DNA of 55,086 nt from a virus: IMG/VR virus record IMGVR_UViG_3300046533_000764, positions 1 to 55,086 of that record, one strand, 5' to 3'. Below, piece by piece: positions 37,991 to 46,164 of the stretch. How positions within the stretch are numbered: position 1 is the stretch's first letter; each line of letters opens with the position of its first letter. Under the pieces are notes generated by a model, which saw only the letters and a program-made list of their open reading frames with translations, was not told the DNA's origin and ran no database searches. A program made the position numbers and the translations under genes.

Positions 37991-39243
37991 ACGATCCAAT
38001 TCCAATTAACGCAGAAGTTATGCCGTCTGAGAGCATGGCGGTTGCGGTTCGGCCACCATCTTCCCCGCCTGGGTTGTTTGGTGCCGTTGAGCCGGAACAG
38101 GTAATTGCAAAGGCTACTGCGGTTGCCACCGCATTAAAGGACGTACTCCACTCCCAAAAATTGATTTCTACGATCAGTGGGAGGGAATATCCAAAATGCG
38201 AGGCGTGGACGCTACTTGGAACAATGCTGGGGGTGTTTCCTGTTCTTGAGTGGTGCCGGCCTATTGAAGGTGGATGGGAGGCCAGGGTCCAGGCTAAAAC
38301 CAAGGACGGCTCTATTATCGGAGCAGCGGAGGCCGAATGTCTCAGAAGTGAGAAAAATTGGGCCAATCGTGACGACTTCGCCCTGCGGAGCATGGCACAG
38401 ACCCGAGCAACGGCTAAATGCCTCAGGATGCCACTCGGTTTCGTTATGACCTTGGCCGGTTACGAGGTTACACCCGCCGAGGAGATGGCCTTTGACCACC
38501 CCAAAACCTCCCAGCCGCCCCCAGGACGTTCCAGGCCCTCCCAGCATAGGGCCACACCACCCAAAGAGGCTGCTACCCCCAGCGCAGCCCCGGCATCCAG
38601 CCCTAAAACCGTTCCCCTCGCTGACGAGAACAGCCGGGGGCGGGTATTGCGGCAATTCGCGGATCTGGACCTCGCCAAGGAGTTTTTCGCCAAATTGGGG
38701 TGGATACTGCCAGCGGGTGAAACTGTGGAGGATCTTCCATTGCAATACGTTCCAATCACGAAGAAGCAAAACGATGCCCTGATCAACTCCTTCAAAAACT
38801 TCGAAGCGGGCGGGGAGCTGGTCCAGCCATACAAACCTAACCCAACCAAGCCGGCTGAACCTGCAAAGCCCACCCCCGCAGCCAAGCCTAAGGATCCGGA
38901 GTGGTGGCGGGGGATCCTTGTCCCAATCCCCCCTAAGGGTGTTCGGCGTGACGACTATTTGAAGGCGCCTCAGACCGTTGGTGGCCTATATGATGATCGG
39001 CACGACCCAGACACCGCAAAGCGACTCTTTGGGTTTATTGCACACTTTGAGGTTAAAAAGACCTGGGTAGGTGATGACGGGCAGGAGCGGGCCAATTCCC
39101 CGGGCCAAATTGCGACTGATACGAAATTCCGAGAAGCCCTAGATGCAGCCGCAGATTACCACGAAAAACACAAAAACGACACAGACCAACCCCAAGCGGC
39201 CTACGAGCCCGCTGAACCAGAGGACCTTGACGTCCCGTTTTGA
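37987..39243 (+). CDS. recombination/ssDNA-type protein with SSB-like acidic tail
   Basis: A 418-aa protein. The N-terminal domain (about 30-165) has GREYPKCEAWTLLGTMLGVF, IGAAEAECLRSEKNWANRDD and ALRSMAQTRATAKCLRMPLG, a pattern found in phage proteins suspected of single-strand annealing or ssDNA binding. A Pro/Ala-rich linker (about 170-210) leads to a second region, another Pro/Ala linker, a third folded part and the end PEDLDVPF. That end is very like the acidic tip of SSB proteins, which docks repair enzymes. Neighbours are nucleases, fitting a recombination module. The exact family is not certain. Confidence 0.62.
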   Translation: MNDPIPINAEVMPSESMAVAVRPPSSPPGLFGAVEPEQVIAKATAVATALKDVLHSQKLISTISGREYPKCEAWTLLGTMLGVFPVLEWCRPIEGGWEARVQAKTKDGSIIGAAEAECLRSEKNWANRDDFALRSMAQTRATAKCLRMPLGFVMTLAGYEVTPAEEMAFDHPKTSQPPPGRSRPSQHRATPPKEAATPSAAPASSPKTVPLADENSRGRVLRQFADLDLAKEFFAKLGWILPAGETVEDLPLQYVPITKKQNDALINSFKNFEAGGELVQPYKPNPTKPAEPAKPTPAAKPKDPEWWRGILVPIPPKGVRRDDYLKAPQTVGGLYDDRHDPDTAKRLFGFIAHFEVKKTWVGDDGQERANSPGQIATDTKFREALDAAADYHEKHKNDTDQPQAAYEPAEPEDLDVPF

Positions 39244-39678
39244 TTGCAAAAGCCCTGTAATATTTGCGGCATCTCGAAACCTTTGTCCGACTTCCCGAAG
39301 CGGGCTGAGATGAAGGACGGGCATCGCAATGAATGCGCGGCGTGCATGAGGTGTTACCGGCGCGGCCTCAGATTGAAGCACATTCACTCTGCACGGGCAC
39401 GCGAACGAGCAAAGTCAGCAGCACGCTATCGCGCTGGCCTTAGCACTCCGACCACCGCAGCGGCAGTACAAGCATGGCGGATTAGAAACCCCCACAAGGC
39501 GCGGGCACATTGGATTGCCCACCGAGCCCAGAAAAAGGGCTTGCTCGTTAACCCCGGGGTGTGCAAGTGCGGCGCCGTGGGGCGGATAGAAAAGCACCAC
39601 CCCGATTATTCAAAGCCGCTTTCCGTGGAGTGGCTTTGCTCAAAGTGTCACGGAATAACCAAACGGAAAGCGGAATGA
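39244..39678 (+). CDS. HNH endonuclease with N-terminal Cys cluster
   Basis: A 144-aa protein with CNICGISKPLSDFP and CAACMRCYRRG at the N terminus (Endo VII-like zinc pattern) and an HNH-type C terminus (CKCGAVGRIEKHHPDYSKPL, WLCSKCHGITKRK). The TTG start follows the stop of the SSB-tailed gene with no gap, and its TGA overlaps the ATG of the Cas4/RecB-like gene. A mobile insertion placed between two recombination genes. Confidence 0.83.
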   Translation: MQKPCNICGISKPLSDFPKRAEMKDGHRNECAACMRCYRRGLRLKHIHSARARERAKSAARYRAGLSTPTTAAAVQAWRIRNPHKARAHWIAHRAQKKGLLVNPGVCKCGAVGRIEKHHPDYSKPLSVEWLCSKCHGITKRKAE

Positions 39679-40520
39679 AGATCACCAACCATCAAGGATT
39701 ACCGGCGCCGCTCGTGCGGGCCATCGAGCTCGACCCCTACGATTCGAGCTCAGTTGACTACTCGACCACCACCCTGATCAAGCCTGCCCGTATTGTGGCC
39801 CTGGAAAGGAAACACGCCGCGGAGCTCGAGGAGGACGCGGCCGACAGGATATGGGCGCTCATGGGGCAGCTTGGACACTTGGTCCTTGAGCGGGCCGGCA
39901 TGGGCGAGCTCGTGGAGAAGCGGTTTAAGGCGCGGCGCCTGGGTAAGTTGATCGGCGGCCAGATCGACCTTTTCGCCAATGACACCCTAATCGACTACAA
40001 GATCACTTCCATCTGGGCGGCAAAGGATGGAGTCAAACCGGAGTGGGAACAGCAGGCAAATATCAATGCCCTGCTTTGCCGGGAGAATGGGATCACCGTC
40101 AAGGCCGCGCAGATCATCGCCATCTACCGGGATTGGAGCGTAGGGGCGGCCAGGAGGGAGGCCGACTATCCCAAGAGCCAAGTGCAGGTGTTTCAGGTGC
40201 CGCTCTGGCTGCCGGAACGCCAGGAGCAGTTTGTCCTCAGCCGGCTCTCGGCGCATATCGCCGCGGCTGTGGAGGGGCATTTGCCTGATTGCACCCCCCT
40301 GGAACGCTGGGCGCGGCCGGAAGTGTGGGCGGTGATGAAGGAGGGCAACAAACGGGCGATCAAGCTGTATAACAGCATGGACTCAGCCATGGATCTGTGT
40401 GTGACAAGTCCAAAATTCTATGTGGAACACAGACCCGGGGTGCAGACCAGATGCCTTGACTACTGTAGCGTTTCTGAACATTGCGATTGGTGGAAGGCTT
40501 ACCGAAAGGCCAACCCGTGA
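39675..40520 (+). CDS. RecB/Cas4-like PD-(D/E)XK exonuclease
   Basis: A 281-aa nuclease. The core motif is GGQIDLFANDTLIDYKIT (about 97-114; Asp, then Asp-Tyr-Lys in place of ExK), preceded by a helix with GQLGHLVLERAG. The C terminus has CLDYCSVSEHC, three cysteines which with the Cys of MDLCVTS could hold an iron-sulfur cluster as in Cas4/AddB-type nucleases. Such phage enzymes make the 3' single strands used for annealing. ATG overlaps the stop of the HNH gene. Confidence 0.78.
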   Translation: MKITNHQGLPAPLVRAIELDPYDSSSVDYSTTTLIKPARIVALERKHAAELEEDAADRIWALMGQLGHLVLERAGMGELVEKRFKARRLGKLIGGQIDLFANDTLIDYKITSIWAAKDGVKPEWEQQANINALLCRENGITVKAAQIIAIYRDWSVGAARREADYPKSQVQVFQVPLWLPERQEQFVLSRLSAHIAAAVEGHLPDCTPLERWARPEVWAVMKEGNKRAIKLYNSMDSAMDLCVTSPKFYVEHRPGVQTRCLDYCSVSEHCDWWKAYRKANP

Positions 40521-40726
40521 GCTTCAGCTACGAAGTCAATATGATGTGCGATCGGGACGGGTGCGACAGCCTTCTATCAGGCGAGCCCGGGCCAGTGGCC
40601 TACGCCGTGCAGACGGCGAAGCGCGAAGCCCAGTCTAACGGCTGGTTACGTGTGAAGCGCAAAGGTAAGTGGATCTGGCTCTGCCCATTCTGTCAACCCG
40701 TGGACCAACTCTTGCACCTTAAATGA
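40517..40726 (+). CDS. small zinc-finger protein (69 aa)
   Basis: A 69-aa protein with CDRDGCDSLL and CPFCQPVD, two Cys pairs around a basic centre. The GTG start overlaps the nuclease stop (GTGA) and its stop overlaps the next ATG. Probably an accessory of the recombination module. Confidence 0.62.
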   Translation: MSFSYEVNMMCDRDGCDSLLSGEPGPVAYAVQTAKREAQSNGWLRVKRKGKWIWLCPFCQPVDQLLHLK

Positions 40727-41166
40727 CTCCCGACGAAGAAAAGAAAGTCCGCGCCGCGTTCCCCGGCATGAGCCGCGCTTGCATGGCACGCACGTTTGGG
40801 GAGATTAAGCAATCAGAGCAGAAGGAGCGGCTCGATGTAAACCGGATGCTTGGAATTACCCCCAGCACGGATGAGGCAAACCTCAACAAAACAGAGAAGG
40901 GCTACCTCGATTATCTTCGCCGAATGCGGCCGCAATGGATCGGGGTCCAGTGTATCACGCTTAAACTGGGGCATGACTGCCGATACACCCCCGACTTCTG
41001 GGCGTTGGACGATACCGGTTTGCGAGCGATTGACGTCAAGGGCGGCCACACCTGGGAGGACTCACTGATAAAACTTCGCGTTGCCGCTCGACTATACCCG
41101 TTCATCTACTTTGTGATCGCCAAACGCAAGGGCCTGGTCTGGGAGCACACACCTTTCAAGGCTTGA
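40723..41166 (+). CDS. DUF1064-like resolvase/endonuclease
   Basis: A 147-aa protein with the pattern of phage Holliday-junction-type nucleases: LNKTEKGYLDYL, then CRYTPDFWALDDTGLRAIDV with KGGHTWEDSLIKLRVAARLY. PDF and DVKG give the PD-(D/E)XK acids and lysine, and the later Lys lies in the helix. It starts at an ATGA overlap. Likely resolves branched DNA before packaging. Confidence 0.72.
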   Translation: MTPDEEKKVRAAFPGMSRACMARTFGEIKQSEQKERLDVNRMLGITPSTDEANLNKTEKGYLDYLRRMRPQWIGVQCITLKLGHDCRYTPDFWALDDTGLRAIDVKGGHTWEDSLIKLRVAARLYPFIYFVIAKRKGLVWEHTPFKA

Positions 41167-41170
41167 CTCC

Positions 41171-41362
41171 ATGGCCCGTGTCTTTCTTAAAGAGATCAAG
41201 TGGCAACTCGAGGCTGTTATCGAGGCGATCCATGAGATAAAGGAGAGGGGTAAAACAGACGCATTCGGCACAACTATCCGGCCAAAAGACCTGAACGAGT
41301 ACCGATCACTGATCGCCCGAAAACGTGAACTTCGAAAAAAAATCATCCTGTTCGAACCATAA
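41171..41362 (+). CDS. small helical protein (63 aa)
   Basis: A 63-aa basic helical protein (FLKEIKWQLEAVIEAIHEIK; LIARKRELRKKII). Starts four bases after the preceding stop. Unrecognised; could be a DNA-binding accessory. Confidence 0.5.
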   Translation: MARVFLKEIKWQLEAVIEAIHEIKERGKTDAFGTTIRPKDLNEYRSLIARKRELRKKIILFEP

Positions 41363-41376
41363 CTGAAAGGCAAAAA

Positions 41377-41556
41377 ATGACTCCTTTAGCAAAATGGATT
41401 ACCGCAATAGCCCTCTGGCTGGCCTTTGGCTTGCTGGTCGGGGTTATCATCGCCGCGGCTGAGCCAAAAGTCGCGACTGCGGTCCTGGCTGTTTTGGCCG
41501 GCTTTACGTACGCGCTCTTAATCACTGTCCTCTTTTTCGGGAGGCGCACGCTATGA
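41377..41556 (+). CDS. small two-helix membrane protein (59 aa)
   Basis: A 59-codon frame with ribosome-binding site GAAAGG and an ATG at 41377. Two hydrophobic helices (ITAIALWLAFGLLVGVIIAA and VLAVLAGFTYALLITVLFF) are joined by a short turn and followed by GRRTL. The size and topology fit a class II holin, but a holin call rests only on shape. The stop overlaps the next gene (ATGA). Confidence 0.6.
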   Translation: MTPLAKWITAIALWLAFGLLVGVIIAAAEPKVATAVLAVLAGFTYALLITVLFFGRRTL

Positions 41557-42149
41557 AGGCCAGGATCCTCACAACTGCCGCCCTCGTATTGGCTTTAGCG
41601 GCCATTCCTCACCGCGGTCGGGCCCAGGCCCAACCCAAGCCGGCCGTAATGATGGAGCTGTGCGCCGGCCTCCTCGTAATCGGGATCGGCGTCTATGTGG
41701 GTTACAGCATCTATAAAATGTGCAAGAAGCTAAATGACCCGCCTAAAGCCAAGCCGGATGACCAGAAAGACCCGCCGCCCCCACCTCAGAATCAAGGCCA
41801 GTTCACGGCGCCAGGGACCAATGCAGTCACGGCAACCATGCAGCTCGATGACTCCAGCGGCGTGCTTTACTGGGATTGCACGACTAACAACTGGACGGAT
41901 CCCGTGTCGGGCGCCCCGGTAACGACCATAATGAAAACGCAGCTCCAGTCCACTGCCGACTTCCAGAGCTGGACCGAGGAAGTGGCGATCCTGGGGTATT
42001 GCTCGAGCAGCGGGATCACCCTGGTAATGAGCCGTGGTGGATTGCCGGTCTGTACGAACTATCTGGCGGGGGGGGCAACCAACGTGGTGCAGTTGGATCC
42101 GGCTGGGATGATCGCACCGCACAAGTTCTACCGGCTGTCCGCACCATGA
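41553..42149 (+). CDS. exported or membrane-anchored protein (198 aa)
   Basis: A 198-aa protein with a signal-peptide-like N terminus (ILTTAALVLALAAIPHRGRA), a second hydrophobic segment (about 33-53, ELCAGLLVIGIGVYVGYSIY), a Pro/Lys/Asp linker and a beta-type C-terminal domain (DSSGVLYWDCTTNNWTDPVS) with several Cys that could form disulfides. It is the last gene before the terminator. Possibly an envelope-acting protein; no family recognised. Confidence 0.6.
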   Translation: MKARILTTAALVLALAAIPHRGRAQAQPKPAVMMELCAGLLVIGIGVYVGYSIYKMCKKLNDPPKAKPDDQKDPPPPPQNQGQFTAPGTNAVTATMQLDDSSGVLYWDCTTNNWTDPVSGAPVTTIMKTQLQSTADFQSWTEEVAILGYCSSSGITLVMSRGGLPVCTNYLAGGATNVVQLDPAGMIAPHKFYRLSAP

Positions 42150-42243
42150 ATTTTAAGCCGCAATCGCGGGCTCTGCGAGCGATCCCACACCCTTGAATAA
42201 CTCAGCGGAGTAAGTAGGCCGTTCGGCCTGCTTCAAACGAAAG

Positions 42244-42281
42244 CCCGCCCGGGTTTCTAGTTTTGCCCCGGGCGGGTTTTT
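42244..42281 (+). terminator. strong intrinsic terminator between convergent operons
   Basis: CCCGCCCGGG (42244-42253) pairs with CCCGGGCGGG (42267-42276), a ten-pair GC stem with a 13-base loop followed by TTTTT. It ends the rightward 36415-42149 block. A second small hairpin AGGCCGttCGGCCT (42216-42229) lies just before it. The rest of the 159-bp gap to the lipoprotein gene shows nothing else. Confidence 0.88.
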
Positions 42282-42308
42282 ACTGGAGAGGAGGGGACCG
42301 TCAAATCT

Positions 42309-42746
42309 TCAGGCTTTAGGTAGCCCTGTAGCAGTCTGGTTGGCGCCGGTCTGCGCGTTGATCGCGTCGGCTACCGCCGCAAAAGTTCCGCTGTTGCTCG
42401 CATGATCAAGGACTGGCTGCGCAGCTCCAGCCTTAACCACGCCAGCGGCCATGGTGCTGATCACGGCATTCTTGTTCTTTGCCGCCGCGATAGCGCCAGC
42501 GATTAGACCGGCGAGCGTGAACCCTCCATTTATGGCCCAGTTGGTCAATCCGGCGTAGGGATTCGCCGGCGCCAACCCCCCGGCGATCTGAGTCACCGTA
42601 TTTGAGAGTGAGGAGATCCTTGGGTCGGGGATGTACTGTGGAACTGAGCTGGTTTGTCCCGGTGGTGGAGGCGTGTACGCCGGATTTGGGGCAGTGCAGC
42701 CCGCCAATAAAAGCAGGCCAATGATGGGAACGAGTAGTGTTTTCAT
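42309..42746 (-). CDS. lipoprotein
   Basis: A 145-aa protein with a lipoprotein signal and lipobox (MKTLLVPIIGLLLLAGC), then a Pro-rich stretch, a hydrophobic Gly/Ala segment (FTLAGLIAGAIAAA) and a helical C terminus. Being next to a TM/coiled-coil protein, it could be the outer-membrane half of a spanin pair or a small exclusion lipoprotein. It is the last gene of the leftward capsid/fibre block. Confidence 0.68.
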   Translation of the reverse strand: MKTLLVPIIGLLLLAGCTAPNPAYTPPPPGQTSSVPQYIPDPRISSLSNTVTQIAGGLAPANPYAGLTNWAINGGFTLAGLIAGAIAAAKNKNAVISTMAAGVVKAGAAQPVLDHASNSGTFAAVADAINAQTGANQTATGLPKA

Positions 42747-43021
42747 TTGTGTTTTAACTTTTGCATTTCGAGTTCGATCGATGCTTGGCGGACACGCACA
42801 TTGGCGATAGCGGCATCGGTCGTTTGTTGTTTTTGCCTAACCTCAGCGAGAGCTAAGTCAAATTGACTGTGATTAACCATGGTCACTTGGAGCGTCAAAA
42901 CCGCATCATGGGTCAAGGCGCTCTCTGACCACAGCCGATTGCCCAGGTAAGACACCAATATCAGGAACAGAGTGGATGTCGCGGTCAGGACAGTATTGAG
43001 TTTCAGCATGGGCTCAAGCAT
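42743..43021 (-). CDS. single-pass membrane coiled-coil protein (i-spanin-like)
   Basis: A 92-aa protein: hydrophobic segment (about 10-30, VLTATSTLFLILVSYLG) followed by a coiled coil (FDLALAEVRQKQQTTDAAIA, VRQASIELEMQKLKHK). This type-II anchor plus coiled coil next to a lipoprotein gene is the layout of inner- and outer-membrane spanins, which fuse membranes at lysis. The ATG at 43021 is used; a GTG one codon earlier is also possible. No endolysin is recognised nearby. Confidence 0.55.
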   Translation of the reverse strand: MLEPMLKLNTVLTATSTLFLILVSYLGNRLWSESALTHDAVLTLQVTMVNHSQFDLALAEVRQKQQTTDAAIANVRVRQASIELEMQKLKHK

Positions 43022-43257
43022 CACAGTTTTCTCGGCCTTCCTCGCTGGAGCGCGTTGGCGTGCATCTGGCAGTGTCGGCTATTCCCAGCCACCTTAACTC
43101 CGCAATCGGGACAAGTGTTCCTCTTGATTGGCTCGATCCGCTCGCGTTCAAGTCGGTTGAATTGGATTACCTCCTGATCTCCGAGCGCCAGGGCAAGAGC
43201 CAGATCCAGGCGCGTCAGCATCTCGCGCTTGTAATGTGCAGATTGGGTGAAGGTCAT
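43021..43257 (-). CDS. small zinc-type protein (78 aa)
   Basis: A 78-aa protein with a helical N-terminal half (FTQSAHYKREMLTRLDLALA) and a C-terminal metal-type cluster CPDCGVKVAGNSRHCQMHA. The ATG overlaps the stop of the FN3-like gene (ATGA). Function unknown. Confidence 0.52.
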   Translation of the reverse strand: MTFTQSAHYKREMLTRLDLALALALGDQEVIQFNRLERERIEPIKRNTCPDCGVKVAGNSRHCQMHANALQRGRPRKL

Positions 43258-43667
43258 TGGTTCCAGTTGGAGTACACGCCCGACACTCGGTCCCGGGCCC
43301 GCACGAGGAAAAAATCCCAAGCCAATCCTCCCACTGTCACCGGAGGGGCATCGGCGTAAGTGAACAGCGAAAACCCAAATGGGATCTGGTCGTAAGCGGT
43401 CAAAGGCGGGCCCTGGCTCAAAGTCTGGCAGTGGTAAACCTCGAAAACCACGTTGGTAATCTGGTCGGCGGGATAGTCCCAGGTGAGTTGCAAGCTGGGC
43501 TGGGCCGGCGCCAGGGCTGCCTTAATCATCGCCACGCCTAGGGAGGCCACGCGCTCAGCGTGCTTAGGAGAAAGCAGCTTGGTTGTGGTTGCGCCGGGAG
43601 GCGATGGCGGGAGCTGGGCCGTGACTGGCAGGGCTGACAGAAGTAAAAGTGTGGTGAACCATTTCAT
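43254..43667 (-). CDS. secreted fibronectin-III-like protein (137 aa)
   Basis: A 137-aa protein with a signal-peptide-like N terminus (MKWFTTLLLLSALPVTAQL) and an FN3-like domain (LQLTWDYPADQITNVVFEVY; AWDFFLVRARDRVSGVYSNW). FN3-like domains help phage particles stick to glycans. ATGA overlap with the fibre gene upstream. It may be a virion decoration or an exported factor. Confidence 0.58.
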   Translation of the reverse strand: MKWFTTLLLLSALPVTAQLPPSPPGATTTKLLSPKHAERVASLGVAMIKAALAPAQPSLQLTWDYPADQITNVVFEVYHCQTLSQGPPLTAYDQIPFGFSLFTYADAPPVTVGGLAWDFFLVRARDRVSGVYSNWNQ

Positions 43668-45295
43668 GCGGAGCCGCCCCCAGAATAAACCAGCGAGGCT
43701 TGCACCGCCGCAAACAGCAGCGCCGATTCAGCAGCCGTTAAGCCGTGATGAAAAGCCGTGAAACCAAGGGTGCGAGGCGTAAATAGAGCATCAGTCGGCC
43801 CCTCATAGGCAAAAACTGAAAATGCATCAATCCTTTGCGCTTGGCGTGTTCCGGAATTGGCTACGCTTTGACCCACCGCCACATGCGGGGTGATGGAATT
43901 CCCAAAGTAAATGTGGAAGTCTGTCGGTCCCACACGGTTAACGGAGTAATAACCTGCCCCAGGGCAGGCGATACTTATGACGCTGGTGTCATTCCAGATT
44001 TTGGCATTGGTGGTCCCGCCAGTGTTTATCTGTATCGCGCAGGCCAGGGTTCCCGCATTGTTGGTGTACCCCAAGTCGTAAGCGTTTAACCCCGCCGTGT
44101 TATTGAAGGCATAGACGGTGAAACCAGCGTCTGTGTCTGACCCGTAAAGAGTCGAAGCATTGGCTACAGGATACATTCCGCCACTACCGGCACTTATTAA
44201 ACCGTTTGCGCCGATGTCCGCATCCCCCATGTTGTTAAGTGTCCACGGATCATTGCCCGCCGTATTAACGATGGGCGTTTTAGCCTCGTTGATGGACGTG
44301 CGCTGCTTGTCGTACATGTTGGCCGTGTAAATCCTGGCCAGAATCCCGGCATTGATTAACGCGCTGTAAAAGTTGTTCTGGATGGATTTGGACGAGGCCA
44401 TGATCGGTCCACCAGAGTTTGCTAGGGCACGCGTTTCCCAATCACTTCGCTTGAACTGGACAGCAGTGGTGAAGGCGCTTTGAGCGGAAGCCGTCACCCA
44501 TCGGATCTTGGCGTAAATACTGTTTCCGATCGCCGGTATGGCTTGGTTATTCGTGACCCCTGGGGCAGCTACGGTAGTGGCCAGGGCGTAGGTAATCCCA
44601 TCGGTGCCAGTCCAAACTTCAGTTCCGGTGATGCCTGCTGGCGGCACGTCCCAACCCGCAACCACGTTGGCAAAGGTAATGTTGCTGGCAAAAACAAAAC
44701 CAGTGGGGGTGGTGGGGATAGGTGGGGTCACAACAGCAACATACTGCGCCAGCGCAGCGAGGATTTCCCGCAGTCCTCGGTCACTCAGTTCCGTCCACTT
44801 TCCGCTCCAGTTTAATAATGAAGGTGGCAAACATTGAGTCGAGTTGGCGGCGCAAATGACCGCTTCGATCCCAAGGTCAACATCGTTTTCCGAAAGACGT
44901 CCAAGCTTATCGGTGTTGATGGCGAGCGTTTCAACTGTCTGCGCCGAACCCGCGGTCCCGCCGCAATAGGCCGCGATGATCGCCCGCCGCAAGTCAGCGT
45001 GAGAAAGCTTGTCGTATCCCTGTTTTTGAATCTCGTTGACGATGCTCTGTGCATCGAACGCGCTCGCAGTGAAAGCGGCCAGGAGCGCCTGTTCCAACTG
45101 CACATCGCTCAGTTTTGGGTATCCGAGGGAATAAGCGAGTGCTACAGCCTTGGTTTCAAGCGGGAGCCCGACTGGGATTACGGCTATTACGCCAAACAGA
45201 TTGGCGAGGCATTCCAACCACTGCCGCTCGGAAAGCTCATAGTACTTATCCGTGGTAACGCTGAGCGTTTCGACTGATTGGGCATCGCAAGCCAT
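43664..45295 (-). CDS. receptor-binding tail fibre-type protein
   Basis: A 543-aa modular protein. The first 190 residues hold about five related units of 35-40 aa with the shape 'LSxxxLexxlaal' (YYELSERQWLECLANLFG, YPKLSDVQLEQALLAAF, YDKLSHADLRRAIIAAY, LGRLSENDVDLGIEAVI, WTELSDRGLREILAALA). Then comes an FN3-like domain (about 200-285) and a C-terminal LamG/lectin-like domain (about 290-540) with MGDADIGANGLISAGSGG and AFSVFAYEGPTD. It probably recognises the host surface. It belongs to the leftward block headed by the capsid gene. Confidence 0.62.
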   Translation of the reverse strand: MACDAQSVETLSVTTDKYYELSERQWLECLANLFGVIAVIPVGLPLETKAVALAYSLGYPKLSDVQLEQALLAAFTASAFDAQSIVNEIQKQGYDKLSHADLRRAIIAAYCGGTAGSAQTVETLAINTDKLGRLSENDVDLGIEAVICAANSTQCLPPSLLNWSGKWTELSDRGLREILAALAQYVAVVTPPIPTTPTGFVFASNITFANVVAGWDVPPAGITGTEVWTGTDGITYALATTVAAPGVTNNQAIPAIGNSIYAKIRWVTASAQSAFTTAVQFKRSDWETRALANSGGPIMASSKSIQNNFYSALINAGILARIYTANMYDKQRTSINEAKTPIVNTAGNDPWTLNNMGDADIGANGLISAGSGGMYPVANASTLYGSDTDAGFTVYAFNNTAGLNAYDLGYTNNAGTLACAIQINTGGTTNAKIWNDTSVISIACPGAGYYSVNRVGPTDFHIYFGNSITPHVAVGQSVANSGTRQAQRIDAFSVFAYEGPTDALFTPRTLGFTAFHHGLTAAESALLFAAVQASLVYSGGGSA

Positions 45296-45298
45296 TCA

Positions 45299-45730
45299 TC
45301 ACTTTCGAAGTTGTGCGCGGAGGAACGCAAGGATCCGGTCTAACTGAAGTTCGGAAAGATCATCCAGATCCCGCCCTTCTTTGAGGAGGGTAGGGACGTC
45401 CGTTGAGAGTGTGACATCGGCGACAACCCCGGCATTCCACTCGTTAGCAGCATCGGCCGTGGTTTTGTCGAGGTTGGATACCCCGCCCGCAAACACAACT
45501 GAGTCTTGGATCAAGCCGGCGTGGTTGCTCTTGTAGTTTGCGCCGCCGCCCGCCGTGAGCTCGTAAATGAGGCCAAGCGCGGAGATGGTCTTGCGGTCCC
45601 GATCTGACAGGCCAGGAACCGACAACTTGAAATAGTTGGCTTGGAACCCCTGGGCCGCCGTGGCGTTGGGGGTGATCGGAGTTGCGCCAGGAGCGGCGAC
45701 TGTTGCTAAAGTGATGCCGTAAGCTGCCAT
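45299..45730 (-). CDS. virion-associated protein (143 aa)
   Basis: A 143-aa protein (MAAYGITLATVAAPGATPIT at the start). Its C terminus (LDDLSELQLDRILAFLRAQL) matches the repeated unit of the adjacent fibre protein, suggesting that the two proteins share an assembly module or arose by splitting of one gene. Function unknown. Confidence 0.55.
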   Translation of the reverse strand: MAAYGITLATVAAPGATPITPNATAAQGFQANYFKLSVPGLSDRDRKTISALGLIYELTAGGGANYKSNHAGLIQDSVVFAGGVSNLDKTTADAANEWNAGVVADVTLSTDVPTLLKEGRDLDDLSELQLDRILAFLRAQLRK

Positions 45731-45734
45731 AATT

Positions 45735-46088
45735 TTACATTGGTTCTTGCTGTGACTCGCCCCCGCCTGCGCGTGGGCTCATTGACTTGCGGAAATCTTC
45801 TTCCCAGGAAGTACCTTTTTCTTCCGCTTCTTCGTCATGATCGGAGGTTTCGAAGTAGCCCGGACAATCCCCTTCCGCATCAGGAGGCCCAGTGATGCAA
45901 AACATGACCTTGGTGCCGGCCTTAGGCTCGACCCCCTTTGGCAGGTCCGTGGCCGCAACGTGAATAGTGTTGGCTTTCTCCATGTCCTGGCCCATGCCGT
46001 CCTGGCCCGCGCCAGAGTTGCCGGTGGGCGCCATGTCGGCACTGTCCATGTCGTCCCCGCCCGAGGGAGTCGGATTGTCGTAAGCCAT
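45735..46088 (-). CDS. acidic, Gly-rich protein next to the capsid gene (117 aa)
   Basis: A 117-aa very acidic protein (N-terminal GGDDMDSADMAPTGNSGAGQ, C-terminal SDHDEEAEEKGTSWEEDF) with a small folded middle (TKVMFCITGPPDAEGDCPGY). Its place directly after the capsid gene would fit a decoration or head-assembly protein. Not recognised. Confidence 0.55.
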   Translation of the reverse strand: MAYDNPTPSGGDDMDSADMAPTGNSGAGQDGMGQDMEKANTIHVAATDLPKGVEPKAGTKVMFCITGPPDAEGDCPGYFETSDHDEEAEEKGTSWEEDFRKSMSPRAGGGESQQEPM

Positions 46089-46104
46089 AAAGTTCTTTCG
46101 AAAC

Positions 46105-46138
46105 CCGGGAGCGGCGTGAAAAGAGGCGCCGCCCCCGG
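46105..46138 (-). terminator. strong hairpin between capsid gene and downstream genes
   Basis: CCGGGAGCGGCG (46105-46116) pairs with CGCCGCCCCCGG (46127-46138): 11 pairs with one mismatch, loop of ten bases. On the leftward transcript it is followed by GTTTCG, a weak T-tract. It may be a partial terminator or an mRNA-stabilising stem that keeps capsid expression above that of the genes behind it. Confidence 0.5.
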
Positions 46139-46164
46139 TAATGAACTAACCCAACAAACCCCGA

